Of a stretch of 64,000 nt of DNA, positions 35,224-43,966 are shown piece after piece. Numbering within the stretch: the stretch's first letter is position 1; every line of letters starts with the position of its first letter. A model generated the notes under the pieces. The model was not told the DNA's origin. It saw only the letters and a list, made by a program, of their open reading frames with translations, and made no database searches. The position numbers and the translations under genes are program-made. The stretch comes from Bacillota bacterium. GTDB taxonomy: Bacteria; Bacillota; Clostridia; Peptostreptococcales; Anaerovoracaceae. Where the stretch lies: positions 62,001 to 126,000 of the forward strand of contig JAFSUI010000013.1 of the NCBI GenBank assembly GCA_017445315.1, read 5' to 3'.

Positions 35224-35813
35224 AGAAGGTCTTCTTCCTCTGGTTCTCTTTCAATTGAATTTACAGGCGCCTCAATATTGTGCACCGGAAGAGGAGCTTC
35301 CTGTGTTGATTCTGTCATTCTCTGAATCTCAACAAGGTCGCTTTCAATCTTTCCTGCGATACCCGAGAAATGCTTATCAATATCCTCGTACATGGATGTG
35401 AAATAATGATTGTTTATATCATCCATCTTATCTCTGAATGTAGATAGAACTTCATTCATATAGTCGTATGTACGAAGACGCATATTCTTGGAATACTCAT
35501 CGGCACGTCTATAAATTTCGCCGGCAACTTCCTTTGCGCGCTCTGTGATTACATCATTCTCAACCATTGTGTCAGCCTGCTTCTTGGCTTCAACTATGAT
35601 GCGCTCATATTCGTTTCTGGCATCCTGATGAATTCTTTCTTTTTCATCGATTACCCATTTTGCCTGCTGAACGTCATCCGGAAGAGAAAGACGAATGTCC
35701 TTTGACAATTCCAGTATTTCGTTTGCATCAACCATTACCTTGCTGGCAAGTGGTACCTTGGGCGCGGTATTGATAATCTCTTCAAGTTCTTCCAATAGCT
35801 CTAATACTGTCAT
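35220..35813 (-). CDS. coiled-coil protein of unknown function between coaD and tmcAL
   Basis: A 197-residue, highly charged, helix-forming protein without membrane segments. Residues about 40-165 have heptad-like Glu/Lys/Arg/Leu patterning resembling ATP synthase subunit b or DivIVA-type coiled coils, and the last 35 residues are an acidic, proline-containing tail. Proteins like this, often auto-named ATPase, occur between coaD and ylbM in Clostridia; no nucleotide-binding motif is visible here, so that name is not supported. AGGAGG stands at good distance from the ATG. Function unknown; a cell-division or envelope scaffold is only a guess. Confidence 0.85.
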   Translation of the reverse strand: MTVLELLEELEEIINTAPKVPLASKVMVDANEILELSKDIRLSLPDDVQQAKWVIDEKERIHQDARNEYERIIVEAKKQADTMVENDVITERAKEVAGEIYRRADEYSKNMRLRTYDYMNEVLSTFRDKMDDINNHYFTSMYEDIDKHFSGIAGKIESDLVEIQRMTESTQEAPLPVHNIEAPVNSIEREPEEEDLL

Positions 35814-35822
35814 ACTGACCTC

Positions 35823-36305
35823 CTATTTAGAGAATTTCTTTTCTATCTCAGTCAAGACGATTTCAGGAATTAGGTTCTCTACATTTCCTCCGAGAGAAAC
35901 AACCTCCTTGATCATGCTTGAGCTTACAAACGAGTATTCAGGACTTGTCATCAAAAATACCGACTCAATGCCCTCATCAAAGAGTTCTGCGTTCATCTGA
36001 GCCATCTGGATTTCGTATTCAAAATCCGATGTGGCCCTGAGACCTCTTACGACTGCATCAAAACGATTTTCGTTTACATAGTCCGCGAGGAGTCCTGTGA
36101 AGCTGTCAACGCTAACATTTCCAAGATCTTCAGTGGCATTTCTTATCATGGCCACTCTCTCGTCAACGGAAAAAAGCGGCGTCTTGTTCGGATTGTGAAC
36201 AACACCCACGGTGAGCTCATCAAACATCCTTGAAGCTCGCCTTATGATATCCAGATGTCCATTGGTCATAGGATCGAATGAACCCGAATATAGCGCTCTC
36301 TTCAT
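35823..36305 (-). CDS. coaD: phosphopantetheine adenylyltransferase
   Basis: A 160-residue nucleotidyltransferase for the fourth step of CoA synthesis. Motif S-G-S-F-D-P-M-T-N-G-H at 7-17, V-V-R-G-L-R-A-T-S-D-F-E-Y-E and S-P-E-Y-S-F-V-S-S-S-M-I-K-E are all characteristic. GAGGAGG precedes the ATG, which overlaps the rsmD stop by one base. rsmD-coaD is a conserved pair. Confidence 0.97.
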   Translation of the reverse strand: MKRALYSGSFDPMTNGHLDIIRRASRMFDELTVGVVHNPNKTPLFSVDERVAMIRNATEDLGNVSVDSFTGLLADYVNENRFDAVVRGLRATSDFEYEIQMAQMNAELFDEGIESVFLMTSPEYSFVSSSMIKEVVSLGGNVENLIPEIVLTEIEKKFSK

Positions 36306-36862
36306 TATTCCTCCTCTAAAGCCGAAACCCTATAAAGGGAAAGAACGGTCTTTCCATAGCTTCTTTCTTTGATTTTGGTATATTTACCAAATGAATCCGA
36401 AAGTCCCCCATTCTTTTCATGCTCAGCTATTATTATACCTTCATCACTCAATAAATCAAGTTTTTCAATGTTAGCGAAGCATTTTTCGTATATTCCAGAA
36501 TAGTACGGAGGATCTATGATTATGATATCAAATTTCTCATTTGCGTGCTCAAGAGCCTTCATATATTCCCCAAAAACGACCTTTGATTTAGACTCCGCAC
36601 CGCATCTTCTGATATTTTCCTTTATGAGAGCGATGCTTGCCCTGTCTTTGTCACAAAATACGCAGTGAGCTGCACCTCTTGAGAGCGCCTCAAGACCGAG
36701 CCCGCCGGTTCCCGCAAAGAGATCAAGGCAGTTTGCACCCTCGGTATATGGCATAAGAATGCTGAACATGGCCTCTTTTACCTTGTCTGTCGTGGGTCTC
36801 ACGTCGTTATTCAGCGGAGTTAAGAGTTTTCTTCCGCGGTATTCTCCTGAAATTATTCGCAT
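36305..36862 (-). CDS. rsmD: 16S rRNA (guanine966-N2)-methyltransferase RsmD
   Basis: A 185-residue methyltransferase modifying 16S rRNA at G966. It starts M-R-I-I-S-G-E-Y-R-G-R-K-L, has P-T-T-D-K-V-K-E-A-M-F-S-I-L, SAM motif C-L-D-L-F-A-G-T-G-G-L-G-L-E-A, and catalytic D-P-P-Y. AAGGAAG is six bases upstream of the ATG. The 56 bp before it contain two imperfect copies of a GCTTAAYTTAAA-like stretch of unknown meaning. Confidence 0.95.
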   Translation of the reverse strand: MRIISGEYRGRKLLTPLNNDVRPTTDKVKEAMFSILMPYTEGANCLDLFAGTGGLGLEALSRGAAHCVFCDKDRASIALIKENIRRCGAESKSKVVFGEYMKALEHANEKFDIIIIDPPYYSGIYEKCFANIEKLDLLSDEGIIIAEHEKNGGLSDSFGKYTKIKERSYGKTVLSLYRVSALEEE

Positions 36863-36918
36863 TATTTACTTCCTTTTGAGTGGCCTTTAAGTTAAGCGGC
36901 ATTTAAATTAAGCGGGCA

Positions 36919-38976
36919 TCAAAGCGCCAATTCTATTTCTTCGCCAAACATGGATTTTACCCTTTTCTTAAGAGCAAGATTGTCGGCATCTTCTAGCTTT
37001 GGATCATCGTCTATGAGCTTCTTTGCTGATTCCAGCGCCTTTTCCAGAACATCTCCGTGGCGCGATAAATCGGCAAAAATCATCTGCGGGAGTCCATGCT
37101 GCCTGGTTCCGAATATTTCTCCTGGACCTCTAAGTTTCAGGTCTTCTTCAGCAATCTCAAATCCATCCGTGGTTTGACACATGATTTCGCTTCGCTTTAT
37201 TGCGATTTCGTTATTTGCATCTGTAATCAGGAAGCAGAAAGATTCGTTTTCTCCTCGTCCGACTCGTCCCCTTAACTGATGTAGCTGAGCAAGACCAAAC
37301 CTTTCGGCATTTTCTATTACCATTACAGTGGCATTTGGAACGTTAATGCCTACTTCTATCACGACCGTAGAGACAAGAATGTCGATTTTCCCATTTGAGA
37401 AATCCTCCATTTTCTTGTCTTTTTCTTCCTGTTTCATTGAGCCATGGACAAGCCCTACGCTAAATCCCTTAAATCTATCCTTTAGCTCATCGTAAACACT
37501 CTCGGCAGATGCTGCCTGCACCCTATCGGAATCTTCTATCAAAGGAGAAACAACATAGGCTTGACGGCCTTTTTTCACTTCTTCTTCTACGAAGTCATAT
37601 ACTTTTCTTCTGTCTTCAGGATTTACAAGGCTTGTCTTTATCGGCATTCTTCCCTTTGGCATAGTACGTATCTGGCTTACGTCCAAATCACCGTAGAGAA
37701 TCACAGCAAGGGTCCTCGGTATAGGCGTTGCGGTCATTACGAGGACATTTACTGCATCTCCCTTTGAAGAAAGCGTCTTTCTCTGGTTAACTCCAAACCT
37801 GTGCTGCTCGTCCGTTATGACTAGACCAAGCTTTTTGAACCTGACATTCTCCTGAAGTACAGCATGTGTTGCAATAATTATTTTAATCTCTCCGGATTCT
37901 ATTCCTTCCAGGATGCGCTGTTTTTCCTTGCGTTCCATATTGCTTATAAGTAGCTCAGGTCTATATCCGTATGGCGCAAAATCCTTCGCAAAGGACTCTA
38001 GGTGCTGCTTTGCAAGCAATTCCGTAGGCGCCATGATTACGCTCTGGTATCCGCTCTCAGCGGCGGAAATCATGGCCATCTCTGAGATAACTGTCTTACC
38101 TGAGCCAACATCTCCCTGAAGAAGCCTATTCATGCGTTTCTTGCTTTCTAGATCCCTCTTTATATCCTCCCAAGCGGCCTTCTGACCTTCTGTGAGCTCA
38201 AATCCGAGTTTTGTCATAAATCGGTCACCCATAGCGCAGGAAATCTCGGCAGCCTCATTTTGGGAGCTATCTCCCTTACGCATATACATAAGGCCTGTCT
38301 CAAGCGTCAAAAGTTCAGAAAAGACCATTCTGTATTTTGCCGAAAGGACTTTTTTTCCGTCTGTCGGGAAATGAAGATTCTCAAGTGAATAAGCTAGCGA
38401 TGCAAGATTTATATTTTCCTGAATGGATTTGGGAATAAAATCCTCAGCCTCTGAATAAAGAGGCCTAAGCTCACGCTGAATCCTTCTTATTTCGTTTTGG
38501 GAAACACCCGAAATCTGAGGATATACAGGAACTATTCCTCTTATATCATCCTTTGAACCCGTCTTGGCAAACTGCGGGTGTATCAGCTGGTTTCTGTCAA
38601 AATTCTTGCTCGCCTTTCCGTAGAAAGTATAGTAGGTTCCGATATCAAATAGCTTATCCAAAAACCTTCCGTTAAAGAAAACGACTTCCATTACGGCGCT
38701 ATCGTCCTGAACCAATAAGGATAAAGGCGCAGTGCGGCTATAAAAATTACTCCTCTTTGAAACTACTTTTCCGGAAACAAGAACTTCTTCCCCAATCTTC
38801 ATTTCGGAAATCGGAATTAGATTCCTCCTATCCTCATACTGCCTGGGGAAAACATATATGATGTCCTCAAGGGTATTAATTCCATTTTCCTTTAGAATCT
38901 TTTCTTTTTTTGGACCTATTCCCTTGAGTACGGATACGCTGTCCGACGGCTTATAACCTGTTAACTCAGTACTCAC
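36919..38976 (-). CDS. recG: ATP-dependent DNA helicase RecG
   Basis: A 685-residue fork-remodelling helicase. The wedge/OB domain (about 1-160) begins with L-K-G-I-G-P-K-K. The motor has Walker A L-L-Q-G-D-V-G-S-G-K-T, the DEAH-type motif in T-D-E-Q-H-R-F-G, T-A-T-P-I-P-R-T and L-R-G-R-V-G-R-G. The C-terminal TRG region T-D-G-F-E-I-A-E-E-D-L-K-L-R-G-P-G-E is intact. The start is a GTG at 38976 with GGAGG at good spacing, overlapping the asp23 gene by 11 bp. Confidence 0.96.
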   Translation of the reverse strand: MSTELTGYKPSDSVSVLKGIGPKKEKILKENGINTLEDIIYVFPRQYEDRRNLIPISEMKIGEEVLVSGKVVSKRSNFYSRTAPLSLLVQDDSAVMEVVFFNGRFLDKLFDIGTYYTFYGKASKNFDRNQLIHPQFAKTGSKDDIRGIVPVYPQISGVSQNEIRRIQRELRPLYSEAEDFIPKSIQENINLASLAYSLENLHFPTDGKKVLSAKYRMVFSELLTLETGLMYMRKGDSSQNEAAEISCAMGDRFMTKLGFELTEGQKAAWEDIKRDLESKKRMNRLLQGDVGSGKTVISEMAMISAAESGYQSVIMAPTELLAKQHLESFAKDFAPYGYRPELLISNMERKEKQRILEGIESGEIKIIIATHAVLQENVRFKKLGLVITDEQHRFGVNQRKTLSSKGDAVNVLVMTATPIPRTLAVILYGDLDVSQIRTMPKGRMPIKTSLVNPEDRRKVYDFVEEEVKKGRQAYVVSPLIEDSDRVQAASAESVYDELKDRFKGFSVGLVHGSMKQEEKDKKMEDFSNGKIDILVSTVVIEVGINVPNATVMVIENAERFGLAQLHQLRGRVGRGENESFCFLITDANNEIAIKRSEIMCQTTDGFEIAEEDLKLRGPGEIFGTRQHGLPQMIFADLSRHGDVLEKALESAKKLIDDDPKLEDADNLALKKRVKSMFGEEIELAL

Positions 38977-39319
38977 GGATAACCTCCATTGAGCGTCTTA
39001 CGATATTCTTGGATTTTACGCCCGTAACATTAACCCTGATGGACGCAGGAAGTTGTCCGCTTCTGAGTTTGATTCTTCTTGCTACGTCGTCAGCAGCGGC
39101 AATACAGATTCTGTTTATCGGTTCACCAAATCTTACGACAACCGAAAACTTGAGAACTATATCTCCGTTCTCATTGTAATCAGCCTCTATACCGTGCTTC
39201 TGCGCAAGCCAAATCCTGCCCAAGCACTCAGGTATTATGCAGGCGCTTTCTATCATATCCTTAAAAAGTTCGTTCTGAATTGTTATTTTGCCTAATTCGG
39301 TTTCTTTGACCAGAGCCAT
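38966..39319 (-). CDS. Asp23/Gls24 family protein (second copy, YloU-like)
   Basis: A 117-residue Asp23-family protein, matching Bacillus YloU by its place after rpmB. Family features are the opening L-G-K-I-T-I-Q-N-E-L-F-K-D-M-I-E-S, a G-D-I-V-L-K-F-S-V-V-V-R-F-G-E strand region and the final V-N-V-T-G-V-K-S. ATG at 39319 has GAGGGG seven bases upstream; a TTG two codons earlier is open but less well placed. In many Firmicutes fakA (DAK-type fatty acid kinase) follows this gene; here recG follows directly. Confidence 0.9.
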   Translation of the reverse strand: MALVKETELGKITIQNELFKDMIESACIIPECLGRIWLAQKHGIEADYNENGDIVLKFSVVVRFGEPINRICIAAADDVARRIKLRSGQLPASIRVNVTGVKSKNIVRRSMEVIREY

Positions 39320-39382
39320 ATCCAATCCCCTCAGAAATCAAAAATCAAATGGAAAACAAAACAATTTAGAATATAGAAAAAA

Positions 39383-39405
39383 CCGCGAAAGCCAAGCCTT
39401 CGCGG
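39383..39405 (-). terminator. Rho-independent terminator after rpmB
   Basis: A 10-bp stem (one G-U pair) with a 3-base loop, base CCGCGAA / TTCGCGG, followed on the minus strand by six T residues. It lies 16 bp past the rpmB stop. Confidence 0.92.
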
Positions 39406-39420
39406 AGGTACTATCCAGAA

Positions 39421-39612
39421 TTAGATAGCGCGGACAATTTTGCCGGATCTCATGCAACGAGTGCATACATTGGCTCTTCTGACCGTACCATTGTCGTTAA
39501 TTTTGACTGACTGGATATTGGCATTCCATTTACGTCTTGTATGAATCATGGAATGGGAAACCTTGTTTCCGGAAACCTGCCCTTTTCCGCAGACTTCACA
39601 TCTCCTTGCCAT
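39421..39612 (-). CDS. rpmB: large ribosomal subunit protein L28
   Basis: A 63-residue ribosomal protein, with [11 protein letters not shown] at the N-terminus and zinc ligands C5, C8, C50 and C53 (C+ form). AAGGAGG precedes the ATG. It has its own promoter and terminator, thus a single-gene unit. Confidence 0.97.
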   Translation of the reverse strand: MARRCEVCGKGQVSGNKVSHSMIHTRRKWNANIQSVKINDNGTVRRANVCTRCMRSGKIVRAI

Positions 39613-39710
39613 TCTTGCACCTCCTTGTTTATTGTAAAACCTTCTGGTTTATCACTTCTAACTTCTAAAAACACGACCCTTGCCATAGCGGCTTTTCGGT
39701 CAACGTGAGC

Positions 39711-39740
39711 ATTATATCACAGCCCTTATATGTAATACAA
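39711..39740 (-). promoter_or_regulatory. predicted extended -10 promoter of rpmB
   Basis: TGA-TATAAT (hexamer 39716-39711) gives a perfect extended -10; the -35 candidate TTGTAT (39740-39735) at 18 bp is weak. The implied leader of about 90 bases before rpmB contains no recognised riboswitch. Confidence 0.55.
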
Positions 39741-39760
39741 GCACTTTTTTTGGTGATTTT

Positions 39761-40648
39761 TCAATGATTTTCATCTTTTTTGATGAATTGTATATCCAAA
39801 TCAACATAGCCCTCAATACCGTCAACTATTCCCATATCGGAATACTGCCACATAGCATATTCATAAGGGAATCCGGATAAACCCGACATATAGGTATAAT
39901 GAGCCATCCAGAGCTTTCTATGAGTCAGATGCGAGAGATTGTAATGATAGAAAATCCATGAAGGATTTCCGTAGAGAATCGACTCGTATCCGTGCTTATC
40001 AACGACCTCGCAAAACGCATCCGCGATTTCCGTAACATCAAGCATCTTTAGACCGTGAATTCTATCGGACTCTGTTCCGCTTAATGGCTCCATATCAAAG
40101 GCAACAGGCATTGTTATCTTCTTTCCAACAAGATTTCTGCATACAAACTGCGCCTCGGCTATTGCTTCATCTACATTTCTTGCCTGGGAAAAATAATATA
40201 CGCCAACATCGATACCTGCTTCGGTTGCGCCCAGGACATTAGCTTCAAAGTATTCATCCAGGAACATTTCTCCGGAGTCGTTCCCGGTAAATCCGAGCCT
40301 TATCATGGCAAACTCAACGCCGGCCTCTTTTACTCTAGCCCAATCAATATCTCCCTGATATACCGATACATCTATTCCTCTTCTTGATGTATATTGATCG
40401 TCCTCATATGATCCAAAAGAGTATTCATCGATATATAGGCCTTCTTCTACCTTTGTTGAGAAAGGATATCCGCCAGTCTTTGAGAGCCCGGAATATGTAC
40501 TTCTCGCCTTTTCTATTTCTTCCTGACTATGCTTAATCACAGCCGACAAAACGCAGCCAAAAGCAATAAATAAAACTACCAGAAGCCAAAAGAACCTACT
40601 GGTTAATATCCTTAGTATTACATTCTTCTTTTGTTTGTTATTCTCCAT
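39761..40648 (-). CDS. membrane-anchored GH25 lysozyme-like muramidase
   Basis: A 295-residue glycoside hydrolase family 25 protein. A short cytoplasmic basic stretch and one membrane helix (about 17-38) are followed by a linker and the GH25 barrel from G-I-D-V-S-V-Y-Q-G at 91. D93, and D185 and E187 in the D-x-E motif (V-A-F-D-M-E-P), match the catalytic set of Cellosyl-type muramidases. The W-Q-Y-S segment near the end is typical. With the anchor it should act on peptidoglycan just outside the membrane. The ribosome binding site is poor (TGGGA), and it lies 14 bp after the ABC permease gene. Confidence 0.9.
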   Translation of the reverse strand: MENNKQKKNVILRILTSRFFWLLVVLFIAFGCVLSAVIKHSQEEIEKARSTYSGLSKTGGYPFSTKVEEGLYIDEYSFGSYEDDQYTSRRGIDVSVYQGDIDWARVKEAGVEFAMIRLGFTGNDSGEMFLDEYFEANVLGATEAGIDVGVYYFSQARNVDEAIAEAQFVCRNLVGKKITMPVAFDMEPLSGTESDRIHGLKMLDVTEIADAFCEVVDKHGYESILYGNPSWIFYHYNLSHLTHRKLWMAHYTYMSGLSGFPYEYAMWQYSDMGIVDGIEGYVDLDIQFIKKDENH

Positions 40649-40662
40649 ATCCCAATTCCCAT

Positions 40663-42258
40663 CTAGTTATTCTGAAGACGTCTGAATTTTAATGCACCTT
40701 TGCGCGATAGCCATCTATACTGCAAGTATGTACCAAGTACCGCAATAAGAAGATAGATTATTAGATATACATCCATGGATATAATTCCTGTAACTCCAAA
40801 CAATACTGCAAGGAGCGCAAATAATACAGCAGGAACCGCAGATAGAATCATCGCCAAAAACGGTGCCATTCCCTGCTTCACGGCCTGAGCTTCGTTTATC
40901 CAATTGAACTTTGGAACATTCAGGTTGATTATTACTCCAAGAAGCGCATTAAACACCGTAACAACCGCAGGAATTAAAACAAGCATTATTCTTGAGATAA
41001 AGCTTGCGCTAAATAAAAACTCAAGAATCAAGCTAGAAACAATCATCACCGGAAGGCTGATTGATATATGCGGAAATGCCTTGGCAAATAGGACTTTATC
41101 TTCTTCTATCGGAAGAGTTTTGGGAATCCAAAGCGTCTTTCCATCAAGAGAAATCGTTGCGGAAGAAATGATAGTAAATGACGACAAATATAATAGTGCC
41201 GCTATCATGACGGGAACAATGTAATCCGCAAACGGTCCAATCTCGTTTAAAACTGTTAGAAGTTCACCCTTTTTCACAAGTGCAAGTATACTGAGGAAAA
41301 GTACAAAGAGAAGTCCTATTCCCGCGTTAAGCATATACATGCTGGAGGACGTAAATCTCTTGAGTTCCATTGATGAAAGCGCGCTGAATGCTGACGAAGA
41401 TTTCATTTCTCCGCCCTTATACTCTATCTTTGCCACACCGCGCTCTGTAGTGATAATCTTTACAAAATTCTTTGCGACTATTACGAGAGCAATTACAAAC
41501 GGAACAATGCATATAAGAGCAAATATTATAAACGAGAGAAGACTTCCATTTGCCGCTGCATTCCCAAAGTGATATACCGGAGGCAGGTATTTGCTAAGTA
41601 CTTGAGCCACCTCTTCTCCATGGTTAACCAAATCCTCAATTCTATCCTGCCAGGAGAAGCAGAAATAGAAATAGATTCCAAGGAATATTGTTGAAAAAAC
41701 AAGCGAGACAAAATTCTTATACTTAAACTTATTGCTTAACGCAGCAATAAGCCATCCTAGGAAAATTGAAAATGCCAGTGCAACTAACGGAATGAGAATC
41801 ACGCCCAGTATATAGAACAGCGCTCCCGATATTGTAAATCTACCAAAAATGGCATATATAATACCAAAAGGAAAAGCAATGAGCAGGCAAAGTGCATAGT
41901 CCATTATCCCTATAGAGAGAACTCTTGAAATCAAAATGTCCCTGGGCTTAATGGGCATCGATAAAAGCGCATGATTATCCTTTGCCTCAAACATCTGCTG
42001 CTTGGTCATAAAGACAGTTCCAATAAAACTGAGCATAAACGACAAGATGGCCATTATGCCAAAGAATAGCCATTTATAATCAGTCGCAGCTAGACCCAAG
42101 ATAAGAGCAAAAGCCATTGTTCCAAATAGGAACAAAAGAGAAAGTCCGGCAAAAAAGAATAGGATTATCATTCCGGCTACTCCGAGGCTGCGCCCCGACT
42201 TTGTTCGGAGCCCCGAGAACATCTCAAGTATTCTTAGTTTTATTAAAGTCTTAAGCAT
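40663..42258 (-). CDS. ABC transporter permease (multi-helix, exporter type)
   Basis: A 531-residue integral membrane protein with about 12 hydrophobic helices spread from residue 30 to the C-terminus and a soluble stretch near 280-310. The early cytoplasmic loop M-T-K-Q-Q-M-F-E-A-K-D-N is followed by L-L-S-M-P-I-K-P, a pattern seen in ABC-2-like permeases of Clostridia. It is 8 bp downstream of its ATPase gene. Substrate unknown; export of a peptide, lipid or drug would fit the class. Confidence 0.85.
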   Translation of the reverse strand: MLKTLIKLRILEMFSGLRTKSGRSLGVAGMIILFFFAGLSLLFLFGTMAFALILGLAATDYKWLFFGIMAILSFMLSFIGTVFMTKQQMFEAKDNHALLSMPIKPRDILISRVLSIGIMDYALCLLIAFPFGIIYAIFGRFTISGALFYILGVILIPLVALAFSIFLGWLIAALSNKFKYKNFVSLVFSTIFLGIYFYFCFSWQDRIEDLVNHGEEVAQVLSKYLPPVYHFGNAAANGSLLSFIIFALICIVPFVIALVIVAKNFVKIITTERGVAKIEYKGGEMKSSSAFSALSSMELKRFTSSSMYMLNAGIGLLFVLFLSILALVKKGELLTVLNEIGPFADYIVPVMIAALLYLSSFTIISSATISLDGKTLWIPKTLPIEEDKVLFAKAFPHISISLPVMIVSSLILEFLFSASFISRIMLVLIPAVVTVFNALLGVIINLNVPKFNWINEAQAVKQGMAPFLAMILSAVPAVLFALLAVLFGVTGIISMDVYLIIYLLIAVLGTYLQYRWLSRKGALKFRRLQNN

Positions 42259-42266
42259 TGATTTTC

Positions 42267-42971
42267 TTACCCCTCAAGTTCTAGGAATACATCTTCAAGG
42301 GTCGTATTGCCCTTTACGGCTTCCATGGTGCCGGACGTTATAAGTCTTCCATTTTTTATTATCGCAATCCGGTCGCAGAGTTTTTCCGCAACCTCAAGGA
42401 CATGCGTTGAGAAGAATATTGCACCACCGTTATCGCAATGTCTTCTCATCTCTTCCTTTAGAAGATAAGAAGCTTTTGGATCAAGACCTACAAAAGGTTC
42501 ATCCATTATAATGAGTTCAGGCTGATGAACAAAGGCAGCAATAAGAGCAAGCTTTTGCTTCATACCATGTGAATATGCACTGATTGGCTGAGCAAGATCC
42601 GATGTCAGTCCAAACATATCCGCATATCTCGCGGTCCTCTCTTCTCTCTCTTCTTTTGGCACACCATAGACATCAGCAATAAAATTAATATATTTGATGC
42701 CCGAGAGGAATTCATATAGATCCGGATTGTCCGGTATATACGCGATCTTCTTTTTGCAAGAAATCGGGTCCTTTTCTATATCTATTCCGCCAATTTCAAT
42801 TTGCCCTTCTTCAAAGCCCAGGATTCCGGTGCAGCATTTAATTGTCGTGGTTTTTCCCGCACCGTTATGTCCGATAAATCCGTAAATTTGTCCTCTTTCG
42901 ATATGAAGAGAGAGATTATCTACCGCCTTGAAATTGTCATATAACTTTGTTAATCCGTTAATTTTAAGCAT
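42267..42971 (-). CDS. ABC transporter ATP-binding protein
   Basis: A 234-residue ABC-2-type ATPase of the CcmA/DRI-like group. Walker A is G-H-N-G-A-G-K-T-T, the Q-loop region reads A-Y-I-P-D-N-P-D-L, the signature is degenerate (Y-S-H-G-M-K-Q-K), Walker B is L-I-I-M-D-E-P-F-V-G-L-D-P and the switch histidine is in F-S-T-H-V-L. The ATG at 42971 has AAGG five bases before it, so the first eight codons of the longer open frame are excluded. It forms a pair with the downstream permease. Confidence 0.93.
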   Translation of the reverse strand: MLKINGLTKLYDNFKAVDNLSLHIERGQIYGFIGHNGAGKTTTIKCCTGILGFEEGQIEIGGIDIEKDPISCKKKIAYIPDNPDLYEFLSGIKYINFIADVYGVPKEEREERTARYADMFGLTSDLAQPISAYSHGMKQKLALIAAFVHQPELIIMDEPFVGLDPKASYLLKEEMRRHCDNGGAIFFSTHVLEVAEKLCDRIAIIKNGRLITSGTMEAVKGNTTLEDVFLELEG

Positions 42972-42995
42972 TTTTACCTTCCTGACTTTTATCAA

Positions 42996-43895
42996 CTATT
43001 TGCCAATGGCTTCCATAATATCGTCAATTTCCAAATTGCTACCCACCATAATGCTATAGGCTTTCTCAGCCTGATATGCAAGCATATTTAATCCGTTTGA
43101 TATTTTGCATCCGGATGCCTCGGCAAGCCTCAAAAACTCGGTTTTCTCGGGCGAATATATAACATCCAGTACATAGGGCTTGTTTGAGAAACATTCGGGA
43201 GAATTAATAAGGGATTTTCCTTCAGTCTTTCCCATCCCGATACCCGTTGCGTTAATCAGGATATCTATATCCGCTAGATCCCTGATAAGCGAGGTTTCGC
43301 TCTCCACATCAAATATATCTATTTTGCAGCCCGTTTTATCGATTAAGCGCTCAGCATATTCAAGAACTTCCCTTGTATGATGACTTTCATCAAGCTTCCC
43401 CAAGTCAAAGGCATTCTTTCCTCTTATGAACAATTTAATCTGATCGGGGTTATTTTCGGATAAACCATATAGAACGGCCTTTCCTGCTCCTCCTGCGCCA
43501 AGAACCGCAACCTTTGAGCCTCGGATTGAAGTCCCCATGCACTCTATAGCCTTAACGGCTCCATAGATATCGGTATTATAGCCCTTTAGGACGCCACCAT
43601 CATTTGAGACGGTATTTACGGCATTACAGAACAATGCCTCGCTAGAAACCTCATCAAGATAAGGTATGACCGCAGCCTTATGGGGCATGGAAATATTGGC
43701 GCCCTTCATTCCGAGAACGCGCATGGCAGAAATCGCCTCTTCTATCTTACCTTCGGGAATATTAAAAGAAAGATAGGTATAATCCAAATTATACTTATCA
43801 AAGGCATGATTAAAAATTGACGGTGATTTTGAGTGATCTGCCGGATAGGCAAACAATCCCAAAAGTTTGGTTTTAGCTGTACCCCTCATTGCCAA
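42996..43895 (-). CDS. aroE: shikimate dehydrogenase
   Basis: A 299-residue NADP-dependent enzyme reducing 3-dehydroshikimate. The substrate site S-K-S-P, catalytic lysine in N-I-S-M-P-H-K, G-Y-N-T-D and Rossmann motif V-L-G-A-G-G-A-G-K-A are present. The start is either a TTG at 43895, which has AGGGGAAG at good spacing, or the ATG two codons later at 43889. It diverges from aroK across a 71-bp AT-rich gap, so two steps of the same pathway are transcribed from one intergenic region. Confidence 0.94.
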   Translation of the reverse strand: MAMRGTAKTKLLGLFAYPADHSKSPSIFNHAFDKYNLDYTYLSFNIPEGKIEEAISAMRVLGMKGANISMPHKAAVIPYLDEVSSEALFCNAVNTVSNDGGVLKGYNTDIYGAVKAIECMGTSIRGSKVAVLGAGGAGKAVLYGLSENNPDQIKLFIRGKNAFDLGKLDESHHTREVLEYAERLIDKTGCKIDIFDVESETSLIRDLADIDILINATGIGMGKTEGKSLINSPECFSNKPYVLDVIYSPEKTEFLRLAEASGCKISNGLNMLAYQAEKAYSIMVGSNLEIDDIMEAIGK

Positions 43896-43966
43896 AATAC
43901 TTCCCCTTATCTCTTAATTTGTATTATAATTTTACCATATTAGAACCTTCTAAAAAAGGAGAATGA
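43896..43966. promoter_or_regulatory. divergent aroE/aroK intergenic region
   Basis: A 71-bp AT-rich gap between two divergent shikimate-pathway genes. A TATAAT-containing stretch (near 43928-43936) can be read as a -10 on the minus strand and, shifted, on the plus strand. No convincing -35 elements or repressor operator can be picked by eye. Confidence 0.4.

Noticed and set aside
40715..40903. Short minus-strand frame within the ABC permease gene
   Set aside because: It is an alternative frame inside a well-supported membrane protein gene.
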